NCBI RefSeq assembly: GCF_014042355.1
Contig: NZ_JACEZU010000006.1
Coordinates: 338,263 to 402,262, forward strand
Direction of reading: 5' to 3'
Length of the DNA stretch: 64,000 bases
Source of the DNA: Rugamonas apoptosis
GTDB taxonomy: Bacteria; Pseudomonadota; Gammaproteobacteria; Burkholderiales; Burkholderiaceae_D
The position numbers and the translations under genes are program-made. The notes below the pieces were generated by a model. That model saw only the letters and a list, made by a program, of their open reading frames with translations, searched no databases and was not told the DNA's origin. Positions 23,690 to 34,067 of this stretch are shown here, piece by piece. Each line of letters opens with the position of its first letter. Within the stretch, counting starts at the first letter, position 1.

Positions 23690-26380
23690 TCAGGCCCCGG
23701 CGCGCAGCATGGATGCCTTGAGCGCCTGGTTCAGCGTTTCATAGCACTCGTCCAGGTGGGCCTTGTTTTCGCGGCTGCCCGGCTTGGCCAACGCAGTGCG
23801 GATCGCGCGCTGCAATTCCAGCGCGTGCTCGCGTTGCAGGCTGCGCGCGTCGGCCGGCGTGGTCGCCGTAGGCCGCAGCAGCATATTGGCCACGCGCTTC
23901 AAATGTGCGCGCTGCAGATTGCGCCGCATGCCCGTGATCTCCTTGCCCGTCTTCAGTTCGCTCCACACGGCCGATTGCACGGTGCCATACAGCTCGTCGA
24001 GACTGAGCGCCTTCTTGCCATCGTCCAGCTTCTCCTGCGAGTCGAGCAAGCGCATGGCCACCGTATCGGACAACAGCTGGTCCAGCGCCGCCGATTGCAA
24101 CGTCAGCACGCGCCCGCCCACCGACACGTCCGGCCGGCCCCGGGATTCGAAATGGTCCGGCCCCAAACGGCTGATCATGGCCGGTGCGAACTTGAAGCTG
24201 TCGGCCTGGAACAGGCTGCCCGTCAGCATCTGCAACGCGGCCCGCTGGCGTGGCAAGGCCACTGGCGTGAACGTGGCCCGCCCCGTGCCCGCGTGGTCGC
24301 GCAGATAGGTCTGGCCGCCCACATACTTGACCACCACCGGCAGCGCGCGCGCGAACTGGATGAAACCGTAATCGAAACTGCGGCGCAGCGATTCATAGCT
24401 TTCGCCGGGCTTGAGCTGGCGCGTTTGCAGCCGGTCCCACAACTCGCGTGACAGCGACAGGCGCCGCTGCACATACGCCAGTGGATCGTTGCCCAGGTCG
24501 AAGGCGTTGACGTCAGGGTCGGCCGCGCGGCCGTCCACTTCCTGGTCGGTGCCGAACGCCAGTTGCGGCTCGTTCGAGCGGGACGCGATTTTCGCCAGCT
24601 CGTCCTTCTCCTGCTCCACCGCGATCGGCCTGTAGGCGTATTCGATGGCCCAGTAATCGTAAGGCCCCAGCGTGGAACCGACGTACTCTCCCTGACGCTC
24701 GCCCTTGACGGACAGGTTGAACGGCGCGTAATCCATCACCGATCCCGTCATGCCATTGCGGGCCGTGAACGCGGCGTCTTGCAGTTGCTTGAGGTCGTAG
24801 ACGGTGGAGGCGCGGAAGTTGTGGCGCAGGCCCAGTGTGTGCCCCACTTCATGCATGACGACGGAACGCACATAAGCCTGCGCCACGGCGTCGGCCTGCG
24901 GGCTATCGAGCTCGAATTCACCGCGCGACTCCAGCACGTCCAGCGCGAAGCCCATTTCCTGGGCCGAGTCCAGCATGTAATCGCAATGCGTTTCGCCGTC
25001 GGCGGCCGGCTGCGCGACGGCGCCGCCGCCACTTCCTTCACTTTCGCTGGCCACGCGGCGCGCATCGCGCGCGAACACGTCGGACATGGCGATGTCGGCG
25101 TCCAGGATCTCGCCGCTGCGCGGATCGACCTGGGTTGGGCCGATGGCGAACGCGGCGTCGCTGCCGATGAACCAGCGGATCGATGCATGGCGTGCGTCCA
25201 GCGTGTCGAAATGGTCCTGCTCCGTTTGCTGGCGCACGACGATGGCGTCCTTGAAGCCGATCCGTTCAAAGGCGGCGTTCCAGGCCAGCACGCCCTGCTC
25301 CACGGACTTGCGGTATTTTTCCGGGATGTTCTTGTCCAGCCAGTACACGATGGGCTGTTTCGGTTCCGACAGCGGCAACGCCGCATCCTTCTTCTCCAGC
25401 CGCCAGCGTTCGATCACGTGGCTGGCCGTGGTGGGCCGGATATCGTCCGTGAAATCCTGGGTGGTGGTGACGAAGTGGCCAATGCGGTCATCCGCCGGGC
25501 GCGCGTGCATCGGTTCTGCCGGCAGCGGCATGAAGCTGTAATAGAAACCGAGGAACATGCTGCGCGGGTCCGGCAGCGTGGTGGGCGGGCCGGGCAACGG
25601 CAAGGGCTGTGGCGAGAGCGGTGGCGCGGCGATCCGGGGCACGGCGTAGTGCGCGCTCACGCGCAAGCCCGTCATGGCCTCGTCGCCCCGCAGCGTGACG
25701 AAACTGCTGTTGCGCGGGTCCAGCACGAACGGCAGCCGGTAAGCATATTCCAGGCGGGTGGAATAACCGGGAATGTCGCTGAATAACAACGCATTGGCCT
25801 CGATCAGCACCCCATGGGTCTGCGGATGGGGCGCGCTGGCCACGGGCGCGGCGGCCAGCAGGCTGTCCGAATACGCCTGCGACACGGCCAGCGCCTGCGG
25901 CGTGCCGCCGCGCGCGCTGTAGCGCGTGTTCTTGGCGATCATCTGCACCAAGGCGCCGATGCGGTGGAAATACACCACCTGGCTCTCACCCATCTGGCCG
26001 CCGTACAGGCCACGCTCGCCGATGCCGTTGGTGGTGTTGATGGACATGAAGATGGGCCGGTCGAACATCTCCGGGCGCAGCTCCAGCCACACCTTGTCGT
26101 CCTTCTGGTACAGCGGCAGGAAGCCCGGCACCTGGGCCGCGCCGCGCACCACTTCCGCGAACGGCTTGGGCGCGGACGCCGCGGCCAGCATGGCCGCCAG
26201 CGGATTGGCTGGCGCGGCGGCAGCGCCTGGGTTGCCCGCGCCGGCCGTGGTGGCTGGCGCGTCACCCGTATGCGGCGTGGAGGCGGGAGCGGGATCCTGC
26301 GCCAGCGCCTGGGCGGCCAGCGCCAGCAACACGGTGGAAACGAGGGATTTCAAGGCGAACGACGGCGGCAACACGGGCAT
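23690..26380 (-). CDS. Secreted zinc-dependent metalloprotease (metzincin, DUF4953/DUF5117 type)
   Basis: 896 aa. Signal peptide ending LAAQALA-QDP, then a low-complexity Pro/Ala linker (29-70). Residues about 72-260 form the DUF5117-type domain, and the catalytic region contains HEVGHTLGLRH at 510-520 (HExxHxxGxxH zinc site) followed by the Met-turn region SVMDYAP. The C-terminal 250 residues are helical (DUF4953-like). Family members are periplasmic or exported proteases of unknown substrate. ATG at 26380 is preferred over an upstream in-frame start at 26449 because the signal peptide begins there. Gene faces a MITE-like element. Confidence 0.87.
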   Translation of the reverse strand: MPVLPPSFALKSLVSTVLLALAAQALAQDPAPASTPHTGDAPATTAGAGNPGAAAAPANPLAAMLAAASAPKPFAEVVRGAAQVPGFLPLYQKDDKVWLELRPEMFDRPIFMSINTTNGIGERGLYGGQMGESQVVYFHRIGALVQMIAKNTRYSARGGTPQALAVSQAYSDSLLAAAPVASAPHPQTHGVLIEANALLFSDIPGYSTRLEYAYRLPFVLDPRNSSFVTLRGDEAMTGLRVSAHYAVPRIAAPPLSPQPLPLPGPPTTLPDPRSMFLGFYYSFMPLPAEPMHARPADDRIGHFVTTTQDFTDDIRPTTASHVIERWRLEKKDAALPLSEPKQPIVYWLDKNIPEKYRKSVEQGVLAWNAAFERIGFKDAIVVRQQTEQDHFDTLDARHASIRWFIGSDAAFAIGPTQVDPRSGEILDADIAMSDVFARDARRVASESEGSGGGAVAQPAADGETHCDYMLDSAQEMGFALDVLESRGEFELDSPQADAVAQAYVRSVVMHEVGHTLGLRHNFRASTVYDLKQLQDAAFTARNGMTGSVMDYAPFNLSVKGERQGEYVGSTLGPYDYWAIEYAYRPIAVEQEKDELAKIASRSNEPQLAFGTDQEVDGRAADPDVNAFDLGNDPLAYVQRRLSLSRELWDRLQTRQLKPGESYESLRRSFDYGFIQFARALPVVVKYVGGQTYLRDHAGTGRATFTPVALPRQRAALQMLTGSLFQADSFKFAPAMISRLGPDHFESRGRPDVSVGGRVLTLQSAALDQLLSDTVAMRLLDSQEKLDDGKKALSLDELYGTVQSAVWSELKTGKEITGMRRNLQRAHLKRVANMLLRPTATTPADARSLQREHALELQRAIRTALAKPGSRENKAHLDECYETLNQALKASMLRAGA

Positions 26381-26475
26381 GGTGATCCTGGTACTGGCAG
26401 AAAGTCGGGAAAAACGCTCGTGATAATGTACCTGATCAAACCGCCGCACGGACGGAATTTCGAGGATTCCCTCTA

Positions 26476-26592
26476 AGAAGTTGTTTCAAAATGACCATGG
26501 CCAGGCGTGGCGCCGCAGACAGTGGGAACGGCACTGCCGTTCCGCACGGCAAGGCGACACAACGACGCCATGGGCTTTTTGAAACGACTTCT
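26476..26592. repeat. Short palindromic (MITE-like) element, copy B
   Basis: A 117-bp unit with near-perfect inverted ends (AGAAGTTGTTTCA at 26476-26488 against AGAAGTCGTTTCA read inward from 26592). CCATGG cores lie in both arms, and an internal hairpin GGAACGGC/GCCGTTCC is at 26525-26543. It shares ends and core with copy A at 12.2 kb. Its last two bases form part of the hutI stop codon, so it inserted, or was trimmed, exactly at the gene end. No ORF inside. Confidence 0.78.
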
Positions 26593-27817
26593 AAATCGCC
26601 GGCGCCCGCAACACCCCGCCATTGACCACGCCCACGCAGGGATTGAAGCCGATAGCATACGACAAATCAGCCGGCCGCGCGATGCGCCACAGGGCGAAAT
26701 CGGCCCGTTTGCCGACCACCAGGCTGCCGATATCGTGTTGGCGCCCCAGCGCGCGCGCCGCGTGCAGGGTGCAACCGGCCAGCGCTTCCTGCGGCGTCAA
26801 GCGCCACAAGGTGCAGCCCATGTTCATGGTCAGCAGCAGCGACGTCATGGGCGAAGTGCCGGGATTGCAGTCCGTGGCCAGCGCCATGGGCACGCCCGCC
26901 GCGCGCAGGGCGGCCACAGGCGGCTGCACCGTCTCGCGCAGGAAGTAATAGGCGCCCGGCAGCAGCACGGCCACCGTGCCGGCCCGCGTCATGGCGGCGA
27001 TGCCGTCCGCGCTCAAATGTTCCAGGTGATCGGCCGACAAGCCGCCAAAGCGCGCCACCAGTTGCGCCCCGCCCTGGTCCGACAACTGCTCCGCGTGCAG
27101 CTTGACGGGCAGGCCGTGGCGCTGGGCGGCCACGAACACGCGCTCGGTCTGTTCGGCGGAGAAGCCGATGCGCTCGCAGAACGCATCCACCGCGTCGGCC
27201 AGGCCCTGTTCGGCCAGCGTGTCGAGCATGGCGCACACTTCCGCGATGTAGTGTTCGGCGCGGCCCGCGAATTCCGGCGGCAGCGCGTGCGCGCCCAGGA
27301 AGGTGGTGGCCACGCTCACCGGCAGCTCCTGGCCAAGCCGGCGCGCCACGCGCAGCATCTTCGCTTCCGTTTCCAGGTCCAGGCCATAGCCGGATTTGAT
27401 CTCGATGGTGGTCACGCCTTCGGCCAGCAGGCTGGCCACGCGCGGCACGCTTTGCGCCAGCAGCTCGTCCTCGGTGGCGGCGCGCGTGGCGCGCACGGTG
27501 GACATGATGCCGCCGCCAGCGCGGGCGATGTCTTCATAAGTAGCACCGTTCAGGCGCGCCTCGAATTCGTCGCTGCGGTTGCCGGCGTGGACGATGTGGG
27601 TGTGGCAGTCGATCAGTCCCGGCGTGAGCCAGCAGCCATCGCCATCATGCACGGCGCCAGCCGCTTCCTGCGCGCCGGCCGGCAGCTCCGCGCGCGGACC
27701 AAGCCAGGCGATGCGGCCATCGCGCACGGCGATCGCCCCATCGCGGATTTCGCCGTAACCGTCGGCCATGGTGGCCAGGTGGACGTTGATGAACAGGGTG
27801 TCCCAGGCTGCGGTCAT
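26591..27817 (-). CDS. hutI: Imidazolonepropionase
   Basis: 408 aa, full-length amidohydrolase-fold enzyme. The zinc-binding pair is H72/H74 in [18 protein letters not shown]; further family motifs are [26 protein letters not shown] and [12 protein letters not shown]. It opens the imidazolone ring to N-formimino-L-glutamate, the third step of histidine breakdown. The TAG stop at 26591-26593 overlaps the end of a palindromic repeat. It is the last gene of the hut operon, 36 bp after hutD; a CTTGAGTACTCAAG palindrome sits in that gap. Confidence 0.97.
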   Translation of the reverse strand: MTAAWDTLFINVHLATMADGYGEIRDGAIAVRDGRIAWLGPRAELPAGAQEAAGAVHDGDGCWLTPGLIDCHTHIVHAGNRSDEFEARLNGATYEDIARAGGGIMSTVRATRAATEDELLAQSVPRVASLLAEGVTTIEIKSGYGLDLETEAKMLRVARRLGQELPVSVATTFLGAHALPPEFAGRAEHYIAEVCAMLDTLAEQGLADAVDAFCERIGFSAEQTERVFVAAQRHGLPVKLHAEQLSDQGGAQLVARFGGLSADHLEHLSADGIAAMTRAGTVAVLLPGAYYFLRETVQPPVAALRAAGVPMALATDCNPGTSPMTSLLLTMNMGCTLWRLTPQEALAGCTLHAARALGRQHDIGSLVVGKRADFALWRIARPADLSYAIGFNPCVGVVNGGVLRAPAI

Positions 27818-27836
27818 GCGTCGGTCTGCTTTCTTG

Positions 27837-27850
27837 CTTGAGTACTCAAG
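27837..27850. promoter_or_regulatory. Perfect 14-bp palindrome between hutD and hutI
   Basis: CTTGAGTACTCAAG lies 20 bp upstream of the hutI start. It differs from the operator in front of hutU, so it may be another regulator's site or an RNA-processing hairpin; no data decide. Confidence 0.4.
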
Positions 27851-27853
27851 TAT

Positions 27854-28429
27854 TTAATGAGGGATGATATCGGCCACCAGCACGGTGGCCTGGATGGTGT
27901 CCATGGTCCAGGCCTGGTCCGTGTCGAGCACCACGGCGTCGTAGCGCACCAGCGCGATGCGCTCCGTGGCGCTGCTCAAGGTCAGGCTTTCGCCGTCGGC
28001 CAGGAACAGCACGGTGGTGTTGCTGCGCCGCGCCAGCTCCTGCCGGCCGCTCACCACGCGCCGTTCCAGCCGGTGGCGGCAGCGGCCGCGCCGCGTCATC
28101 ACGTTGAAGTCCGTCGTCAGGTCACCCGTGATAGTGGCTTCGACCGTGGACTCGCCGGGAAATTCAATCAAGGGTTCGCTGGGGCTGAGCACGAAGCGCT
28201 CGTGGCCGAAATCCAGCAGCACGCCGTCGCCGTCCACCAGCGCCAGCGAGCGGTCGATGCCGGGGAACGGCGAGAACGGCCCGTCCTGGGTGATGGTGGC
28301 CAGGCTGATACGCCAGTCGAAGTGGTCGAAGTCCGCGCCGGGCGGCGCGACGACGATTTCCGTGGTGCTGCCGCCACCGTTCTTCCATGGGGTGGGCCGT
28401 AGGCTTGCATACTGGATCAGCTGGGTCAT
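27854..28429 (-). CDS. hutD: HutD-family protein
   Basis: 191 aa, bicupin HutD fold: the diagnostic TPWKNGGGSTTEIVVAP near the N-terminus, DFDWRISLATITQDGPFSPFPGIDRSLALVDGDG, then NVMTRRGRCRH. HutD is required for growth on histidine at high levels in Pseudomonas, and is thought to bind formylglutamate or urocanate as a governor; it is not a known pathway enzyme. Its ATG overlaps the hutF stop (ATGA, 28426-28429), so translation is coupled. It precedes hutI. Confidence 0.93.
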   Translation of the reverse strand: MTQLIQYASLRPTPWKNGGGSTTEIVVAPPGADFDHFDWRISLATITQDGPFSPFPGIDRSLALVDGDGVLLDFGHERFVLSPSEPLIEFPGESTVEATITGDLTTDFNVMTRRGRCRHRLERRVVSGRQELARRSNTTVLFLADGESLTLSSATERIALVRYDAVVLDTDQAWTMDTIQATVLVADIIPH

Positions 28430-29799
28430 CTGAACTCCCTCAGTTCGGCCAAAGTCTGGCGGAAGCGTGCGGCGATGGCCTGCTGCGCCACATGCTGCTG
28501 CTTGCGCACTACCCACTGGCCGCCGACCATCACGTCCCGCACCAGGTTGTCGTTGCCGCTGAAGATGAAGGTGCCCAGCACCTCGTCCAGCGCCAGCCCG
28601 AACAGGTTGGGATGATCGTCGTCCAGCACGATCACGTCGGCACGCTTGCCGGGCGCCAGCGCGCCCAGCGGACGTCCCGCCGCCTGCGCCCCGCCTTGCA
28701 GGGCGCCCTGCCACAAAAAATCGCCCACGTTGCGCTGCGTAGACGATACCGCAATATTACGCCGCTGTTGCACCAAACGCTGCCCATATTCGAGCCAGCG
28801 CAATTCTTCCACCGCGCCCTGCGAGATGTGGCTGTCGCTGCCGATGCCGAACCGGCCGCCCGCCGCCAGGTAATCCTGCAGGGGGAACAGGCCGTCGCCC
28901 AGGTTGGCCTCCGTGGTCGGGCACAGGCCCGCCACGGCACCGCTGGCCGCCAGCGCCGCCACTTCATCTTCCAGCAAATGCGTGGCGTGGATCAGACACC
29001 AGCGCTGGTCCACGGCCACGTTATCCATCAGCCACTGCACCGGGCGGCGTCCGCTCCAGGCCAGCGACTGCGCCACTTCCGCCTGCTGCTCGGCGATGTG
29101 GATGTGCACCGGACGTTCGGCCGGCAACACCTTCAGCACCTGCCCGATCTGCTCCACCGTGGCCGCGCGCAGCGAATGGGGCGCCACGCCCACTTCCGTC
29201 TGGCCATCGCGCAACGGTTCCAGCGCCTCGATCACGGCCAGCACGTCGCGCACGTCCGTGCGGAAACGTTGCTGTTCCGGTTTGAGCGCCTGCTCGCCGA
29301 AGCCGGAATAACTATACAACACGGGCAGCATGGTGATGCCCATGCCGGTCAATCGTGCGGCCGCGATCACCCGTTCCGCCGTCTCGGCCAAGCGCGGGTA
29401 CATGGCGCCGTCCGGCGTGCGCTGCACGTAATGGAATTCACACACGGCCGTGTAGCCGTGGCGCAAGCATTCAGAGAACAACTGGGCCGCGATGGCCTCG
29501 ATCTGGGCCGGCGTGATGTTGCGGGCGAAACGGTACATCAGGTCGCGCCAGGTCCAGAAGCTGTCCGGGCCATCGCCGGCGCGCTCCGTCTTGCCGCCCA
29601 AGGCCCGCTGGAAGCTGTGCGAATGCAGGTTGACCATGCCCGGCAGCGCGTACTGCGCCAGTTCCACGCCGGCCGGTTGCGCCGCATCGGGCGTGACGGC
29701 CGTCAGGCTGCCGGCCGCGTCCCACTCCAGCAGCACGTCCTGACGCCAGCCATCGGGCAGCAAGGCGTGGCGGGCATATAGCGCGCGGCCGGCCATCAT
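28426..29799 (-). CDS. hutF: Formimidoylglutamate deiminase
   Basis: 457 aa amidohydrolase. Zinc ligands H59/H61 in LPGMVNLHSHSFQRAL; later IHIHIAEQQAEV, LIHATHL and FGIGSDSHISQGAVEELRWLEYGQRL. It converts N-formimino-L-glutamate to N-formyl-L-glutamate plus ammonia. Together with hutG it defines the five-enzyme histidine route, not the direct formiminoglutamase route. Start overlaps the hutG stop by ATGA (29796-29799), and its stop overlaps hutD the same way. Confidence 0.96.
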   Translation of the reverse strand: MMAGRALYARHALLPDGWRQDVLLEWDAAGSLTAVTPDAAQPAGVELAQYALPGMVNLHSHSFQRALGGKTERAGDGPDSFWTWRDLMYRFARNITPAQIEAIAAQLFSECLRHGYTAVCEFHYVQRTPDGAMYPRLAETAERVIAAARLTGMGITMLPVLYSYSGFGEQALKPEQQRFRTDVRDVLAVIEALEPLRDGQTEVGVAPHSLRAATVEQIGQVLKVLPAERPVHIHIAEQQAEVAQSLAWSGRRPVQWLMDNVAVDQRWCLIHATHLLEDEVAALAASGAVAGLCPTTEANLGDGLFPLQDYLAAGGRFGIGSDSHISQGAVEELRWLEYGQRLVQQRRNIAVSSTQRNVGDFLWQGALQGGAQAAGRPLGALAPGKRADVIVLDDDHPNLFGLALDEVLGTFIFSGNDNLVRDVMVGGQWVVRKQQHVAQQAIAARFRQTLAELREFR

Positions 29800-30590
29800 G
29801 CGCCAGCCCAGTCAGCGGCCGCCTGCGTCATCTGCCGCAACAGGCCCCGGACCTGGTCGGCCAGGTCGCTACGGTAGGCGAACGGCGCGCTTTCATTCAT
29901 GTAGGTGGACTGGCACATCTCCAGCTGGATCGCATGCACGCGCGCGTCCGGCTTGCCGTAGTGGCGCGTGATGTGGCCGCCCTTGAAGCGGCCGTTCACG
30001 GCCACCGTGTAGTGCTCCTGCGCACGCGCGTGGGACACGATGGCTTGCGTCAAACCGGGCGCGCAACTGGCGCCGTCGGCCGTGCCGAAATTCAGGTCGG
30101 GCAGCTTGCCGTCGAAGAAGCGCGGCACGACGGAGGCGATCGAATGCGCATCCCACAGCACCACCTTGCCGTGGATGGCCAGCAGCCGGTCCAGCTCCGC
30201 GCGCAACTGCTCGTGGTAAGGCCGCCAATATAGCTTCAGGCGGCGCTGCACTTCCGCCTCGTCCGGCGCGGCGCCCTGCGGATACAGGGGCTCGCGGTGG
30301 AAGGTGTCGAGCGGGCACAGGCCGGTCGTGTCCTGGCCCGGATACAGGTTGGTGTTCTCGGGCGGCCGGTTCAAGTCGATCACGTAGCGCGACCAGCGCG
30401 CCGACAGCGTGGAGGCGCCCATCTCGCCCAGGAAATCGTACAGCCGCACCAAATGCCAGTCCGTGTCGGCCTTTTCCACCGAGGCCGGCGTCATGCGGGC
30501 CGCGATATCGTCCGGGATGTCGGTGCCCACGTGCGGCATCGACACCAGCAGCGGAATCGTGCCCGCTTTGAATTGAAAGTCCATCGTCAT
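29796..30590 (-). CDS. hutG: N-formylglutamate deformylase
   Basis: 264 aa. Family motifs: IPLLVSMPHVGTDIPDDIAARM at the start, DLNRPPENTNLYPGQDTTGLCP, and the zinc/catalytic VVLWDAHSIASVVPRFFDGKLPDLNFGT. It hydrolyses N-formylglutamate to glutamate and formate, ending the pathway. A second in-frame ATG is 6 bases downstream (30584); either is possible. It lies between hutH (31-bp gap) and hutF (4-bp overlap) in the operon. Confidence 0.96.
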   Translation of the reverse strand: MTMDFQFKAGTIPLLVSMPHVGTDIPDDIAARMTPASVEKADTDWHLVRLYDFLGEMGASTLSARWSRYVIDLNRPPENTNLYPGQDTTGLCPLDTFHREPLYPQGAAPDEAEVQRRLKLYWRPYHEQLRAELDRLLAIHGKVVLWDAHSIASVVPRFFDGKLPDLNFGTADGASCAPGLTQAIVSHARAQEHYTVAVNGRFKGGHITRHYGKPDARVHAIQLEMCQSTYMNESAPFAYRSDLADQVRGLLRQMTQAAADWAGA

Positions 30591-30621
30591 CTCTCCAATT
30601 TTTCCTGCCGGCCCGCCGTCA

Positions 30622-32184
30622 TCAGGGATGCAGCGGCGCGAACAGGTTCTTGCACGACGCGCTCAGTTCACCTTTCAACACCATCTGCTTGGCGGCCTCG
30701 ATATCGGGCGCGAAGAAGCGGTCGGCGTCGAAGAACGGCACTTGCTGGCGCAGTTGCGCATGCACGTGCTCCAGTTGCGGCGACGTGCGCAGCGGACGGT
30801 GGAAGTCGATGCCCTGCGCCGCCGCCAGCAGTTCGATGCCGACGATGGCAGCCGTGTTGTGGGCCATGTCGTCCAGCCGGCGCGCGCCGAAGGTGGCCAT
30901 GCTCACATGGTCCTCCTGGTTGGCCGAGGTGGGGATCGTGTCCACGCTGGCCGGATGGGCCAGCGACTTGTTTTCCGACGCCAGCGCGGCCGCCGTCACA
31001 TGGGCGATCATGAAGCCGGAGTTGACGCCGGGGTCGCGCACCAGGAACGGCGGCAGGCCGGACAAGGTGGCGTCGATCAGCAGCGAAATACGGCGCTCGG
31101 AGATGCTGCCGATTTCCGCGATGGCCAGCGCCAGCGTGTCGGCCGCGAAGGCCACCGGCTCGGCGTGGAAGTTACCGCCCGAGACGATGTTGGGCAGGCC
31201 GCCGGCGGCGTCCTGGAAGATCAGCGGATTGTCGGTCACGGCGTTCGCTTCGATCAGCAGGGTGCGCGCGGCGTTGCCGATCAGATCCATGCAGGCGCCC
31301 ATCACTTGCGGCTGGCAGCGCAGGCAGTATGGGTCCTGCACGCGCTCGTCGCCCACCAGGTGCGAGGCGCGGATCGCGCTGCCCGTCACCAGCTGGCGGT
31401 AGATGGCGGCGGCGGCGATCTGGCCCGGCTGGCCGCGCACCTCGTGCACGCGCGCGTCGAACGGCGAATCGCTGCCCTTGGCCGCGTCCAGCGACAGCGA
31501 ACCGGTCACCATGGCCGCTTCCAGCAGGCGTTCGGCCATGAACAGGCCATGCAGCGCCAGCGCGTTCGACACTTGGGTGCCGTTAATCAGCGCCAGCCCT
31601 TCCTTGGCGGCCAGCACCACCGGCGCGATGCCGGCGGCCTTGAGCGCGTCGGCGGCCTGCATCAGCTCACCGTTCACGCGCACTTCGCCCACGCCCAGCA
31701 TGGCCAGCGTCATGTGCGACAGCGGCGCCAGGTCGCCCGAGGCGCCCACCGAACCCTTGGCCGGAATGGCCGGCATGATGCCGGCGTTGTACAGCGCGAT
31801 CAGGGTATCGACGATCAGCGGACGCACGCCCGAGTAGCCGCGCGCCAGGCTGCCGATCTTCATCAGCATCACCAGCCGCACCACGCCGTCCGACAGCAGC
31901 GCGCCCGTGCCCACGGAATGGGACAGGATCAGGTTGCGCTGCAACTGCTCCAGCTTCTCGTCCGGGATGCGGGTCTTGGCCAGCAGGCCGAAACCGGTGT
32001 TGATACCGTAGGCCGCGTCACCCTTGGCGACGATGGCCTGCACGGCGGCGGCCGAGGCCTCGATCACGGGATAGGCTTCGGCCGCCAGCGTCAGGCGGCC
32101 GGCGTCGTTCCACACGGTCCGCAGTTCGGACAGGGTGATCTTGCCCGGCTTGAGGGTCCATGCGTTTTTCTGTGCTTGTTTCAT
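30622..32184 (-). CDS. hutH: Histidine ammonia-lyase
   Basis: 520 aa, typical length. The MIO cofactor triad Ala148-Ser149-Gly150 is in [17 protein letters not shown]. Other family motifs are YGINTGFG and [15 protein letters not shown] [18 protein letters not shown], and the conserved [10 protein letters not shown] is present. It deaminates L-histidine to trans-urocanate, the first pathway step. It is the second gene of the operon, 103 bp after hutU, with two perfect palindromes in the gap. Confidence 0.97.
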   Translation of the reverse strand: MKQAQKNAWTLKPGKITLSELRTVWNDAGRLTLAAEAYPVIEASAAAVQAIVAKGDAAYGINTGFGLLAKTRIPDEKLEQLQRNLILSHSVGTGALLSDGVVRLVMLMKIGSLARGYSGVRPLIVDTLIALYNAGIMPAIPAKGSVGASGDLAPLSHMTLAMLGVGEVRVNGELMQAADALKAAGIAPVVLAAKEGLALINGTQVSNALALHGLFMAERLLEAAMVTGSLSLDAAKGSDSPFDARVHEVRGQPGQIAAAAIYRQLVTGSAIRASHLVGDERVQDPYCLRCQPQVMGACMDLIGNAARTLLIEANAVTDNPLIFQDAAGGLPNIVSGGNFHAEPVAFAADTLALAIAEIGSISERRISLLIDATLSGLPPFLVRDPGVNSGFMIAHVTAAALASENKSLAHPASVDTIPTSANQEDHVSMATFGARRLDDMAHNTAAIVGIELLAAAQGIDFHRPLRTSPQLEHVHAQLRQQVPFFDADRFFAPDIEAAKQMVLKGELSASCKNLFAPLHP

Positions 32185-32229
32185 CGTAGTGCTCTCTGAA
32201 TTATTTGATCATAGGCGAAGCGGGGAATT

Positions 32230-32280
32230 CAGGCGGCATGCCGCCTGCCCGCGCAGCGGTTCGCCCTTGCAAGGGCGAAC
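32230..32280. repeat. Two perfect palindromes between hutU and hutH
   Basis: An 18-base palindrome at 32230-32247 centred on GCATGC is followed by a 22-base palindrome at 32259-32280 (GTTCGCCC...GGGCGAAC). In the hut transcript both fold as tight hairpins, just after the hutU stop. They may be a processing/stability signal or REP-type unit; no U-tract follows, so they are not a standard terminator. Confidence 0.6.
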
Positions 32281-32287
32281 TCCCGTC

Positions 32288-34000
32288 CTACAGGACCATA
32301 GGCAGGTTGAGGCCATTGCGCTTGGCGCAGGCGATGGCCGTCTCGTAGCCCGCGTCGGCATGGCGCATCACGCCCGAGCCGCAGTCGTTGACCAGCACCC
32401 GGCCCAGGCGGCGCGCGGCGGCGTCCGTGCCGTCGGCCACGATCACCACGCCGGAATGCTGCGAGTATCCCATGCCCACGCCGCCGCCGTGGTGCAGCGA
32501 CACCCAGGTGGCGCCGCCGGCCGTGTTGAGCAGCGCGTTCAGGAGCGGCCAGTCGGACACGGCGTCCGTGCCATCCATCATGCTTTCCGTTTCGCGATTG
32601 GGGCTGGCCACGGAACCCGTGTCCAGGTGGTCGCGGCCGATCACGATAGGCGCCTTCAGCTCACCCTTGCGCACCATCTCGTTGAACGCCAGGCCGGCGA
32701 TATGGCGCTCGCCCAGGCCCAGCCAGCAGATACGCGCCGGCAGCCCCTGGAAGGCGATGCGCTCGCGCGCCATGTCCAGCCAGCGGTGCACTTGCGCGTG
32801 GTGCGGGAACAGCTCCTTGATCTTGGCGTCGGTCTTGTAGATATCCTCCGGATCGCCCGACAGCGCCACCCAGCGGAACGGACCGCGCCCCTCGCAGAAC
32901 TGGGGACGGATGTAGGCCGGCACGAAGCCGGGGAAGTCGAACGCGTTTTTCACGCCCTGGTCAAACGCGACCTGGCGGATGTTGTTGCCGTAATCGACCA
33001 CCTTGGCGCCCAGCGCCTGGAACTCCAGCATGGCTTGTACGTGGGCGGCGCAGGAATCGGCGGCGGCGGCCTGCAGGCGCGCGTGGCGTTCCGGGTCTTG
33101 CTGCGCGCTCTTCCAGTCGGCCACGCTCCAGCCGCGCGGCAGGTAGCCGTTGATCAAATCGTGGGCGGACGTCTGGTCCGTCACCATGTCCGGAACCAAG
33201 CCGCCTGCCTTGGCACGGCGCACCAGTTCCGGCAGCACTTCGGCCGCGTTGCCCAGCAGGCCGATGGAGATCGCGTCGCCGCGCGCCGTGTGGTGCTTGA
33301 TCAGCTCCAGCGCCTCGTCGATGCTGGCGGCCTGCTTGTCCAGATAGCGGGTGCGCAGGCGGAAGTCGATGCTGCTCTGCTGGCATTCCACGTTGAGCGA
33401 CACGGCGCCGGCCATGGTGGCGGCCAGCGGCTGGGCGCCGCCCATGCCGCCCAGGCCCGCCGTCAGGATCCAGCGGCCCTTCATGTCGCCGCCGAAGTGC
33501 TGGCGGCCCGCTTCCGCGAACGTCTCGTAAGTGCCCTGCACGATGCCCTGGGTGCCGATGTAGATCCAGCTGCCGGCCGTCATCTGGCCGTACATGAACA
33601 GGCCCTTGCGGTCCAGCTCATTGAAGTGTTCCCAGTTGGCCCACTTGGGCACCAGGTTGGAATTGGCGATCAACACACGCGGCGCGTCCTCGTGGGTCTG
33701 GAACACGCCCACCGGCTTGCCGGACTGGATCAGCAAGGTCTGGTTGTCCTCCAGCTCGCGCAGCGAGGCCAGGATCTGGTCGTAGCAAGCCCAGTTGCGG
33801 GCCGCGCGGCCGATGCCGCCATACACCACCAGATGCTTGGGATTCTCCGCCACTTCCTTGTCCAGGTTGTTCTGGATCATGCGATAGGCCGCTTCCGCGC
33901 CCCAGCTCTTGCAGGTGCGCTCCGGGCCGCGCGGGGCGCGGATGTCACGGCTGGCGTCGTAGCGGGGATCGTTGTCCAGGGCGGTCGATGGGGTGGTCAT
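32288..34000 (-). CDS. hutU: Urocanate hydratase
   Basis: 570 aa, full length. N-terminal [24 protein letters not shown], the NAD-binding [14 protein letters not shown] region, [15 protein letters not shown], and the C-terminal active-site part [19 protein letters not shown] are all typical. It adds water to urocanate using tightly bound NAD+, giving imidazolonepropionate. As first gene of the operon it lies about 60 bases after the predicted transcription start, with the regulatory region at 34068-34096. Confidence 0.97.
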   Translation of the reverse strand: MTTPSTALDNDPRYDASRDIRAPRGPERTCKSWGAEAAYRMIQNNLDKEVAENPKHLVVYGGIGRAARNWACYDQILASLRELEDNQTLLIQSGKPVGVFQTHEDAPRVLIANSNLVPKWANWEHFNELDRKGLFMYGQMTAGSWIYIGTQGIVQGTYETFAEAGRQHFGGDMKGRWILTAGLGGMGGAQPLAATMAGAVSLNVECQQSSIDFRLRTRYLDKQAASIDEALELIKHHTARGDAISIGLLGNAAEVLPELVRRAKAGGLVPDMVTDQTSAHDLINGYLPRGWSVADWKSAQQDPERHARLQAAAADSCAAHVQAMLEFQALGAKVVDYGNNIRQVAFDQGVKNAFDFPGFVPAYIRPQFCEGRGPFRWVALSGDPEDIYKTDAKIKELFPHHAQVHRWLDMARERIAFQGLPARICWLGLGERHIAGLAFNEMVRKGELKAPIVIGRDHLDTGSVASPNRETESMMDGTDAVSDWPLLNALLNTAGGATWVSLHHGGGVGMGYSQHSGVVIVADGTDAAARRLGRVLVNDCGSGVMRHADAGYETAIACAKRNGLNLPMVL

Positions 34001-34067
34001 GGTGGCTCCTCAAGGTGGTTGGGGGCGGCCGGGCGCGACACTCCACGCACAGCCTGTGCATGATTGA

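Noticed and set aside
32135..34063. 642-aa plus-strand ORF across hutU
   Set aside because: Complement of urocanate hydratase, which is unmistakable on the minus strand.
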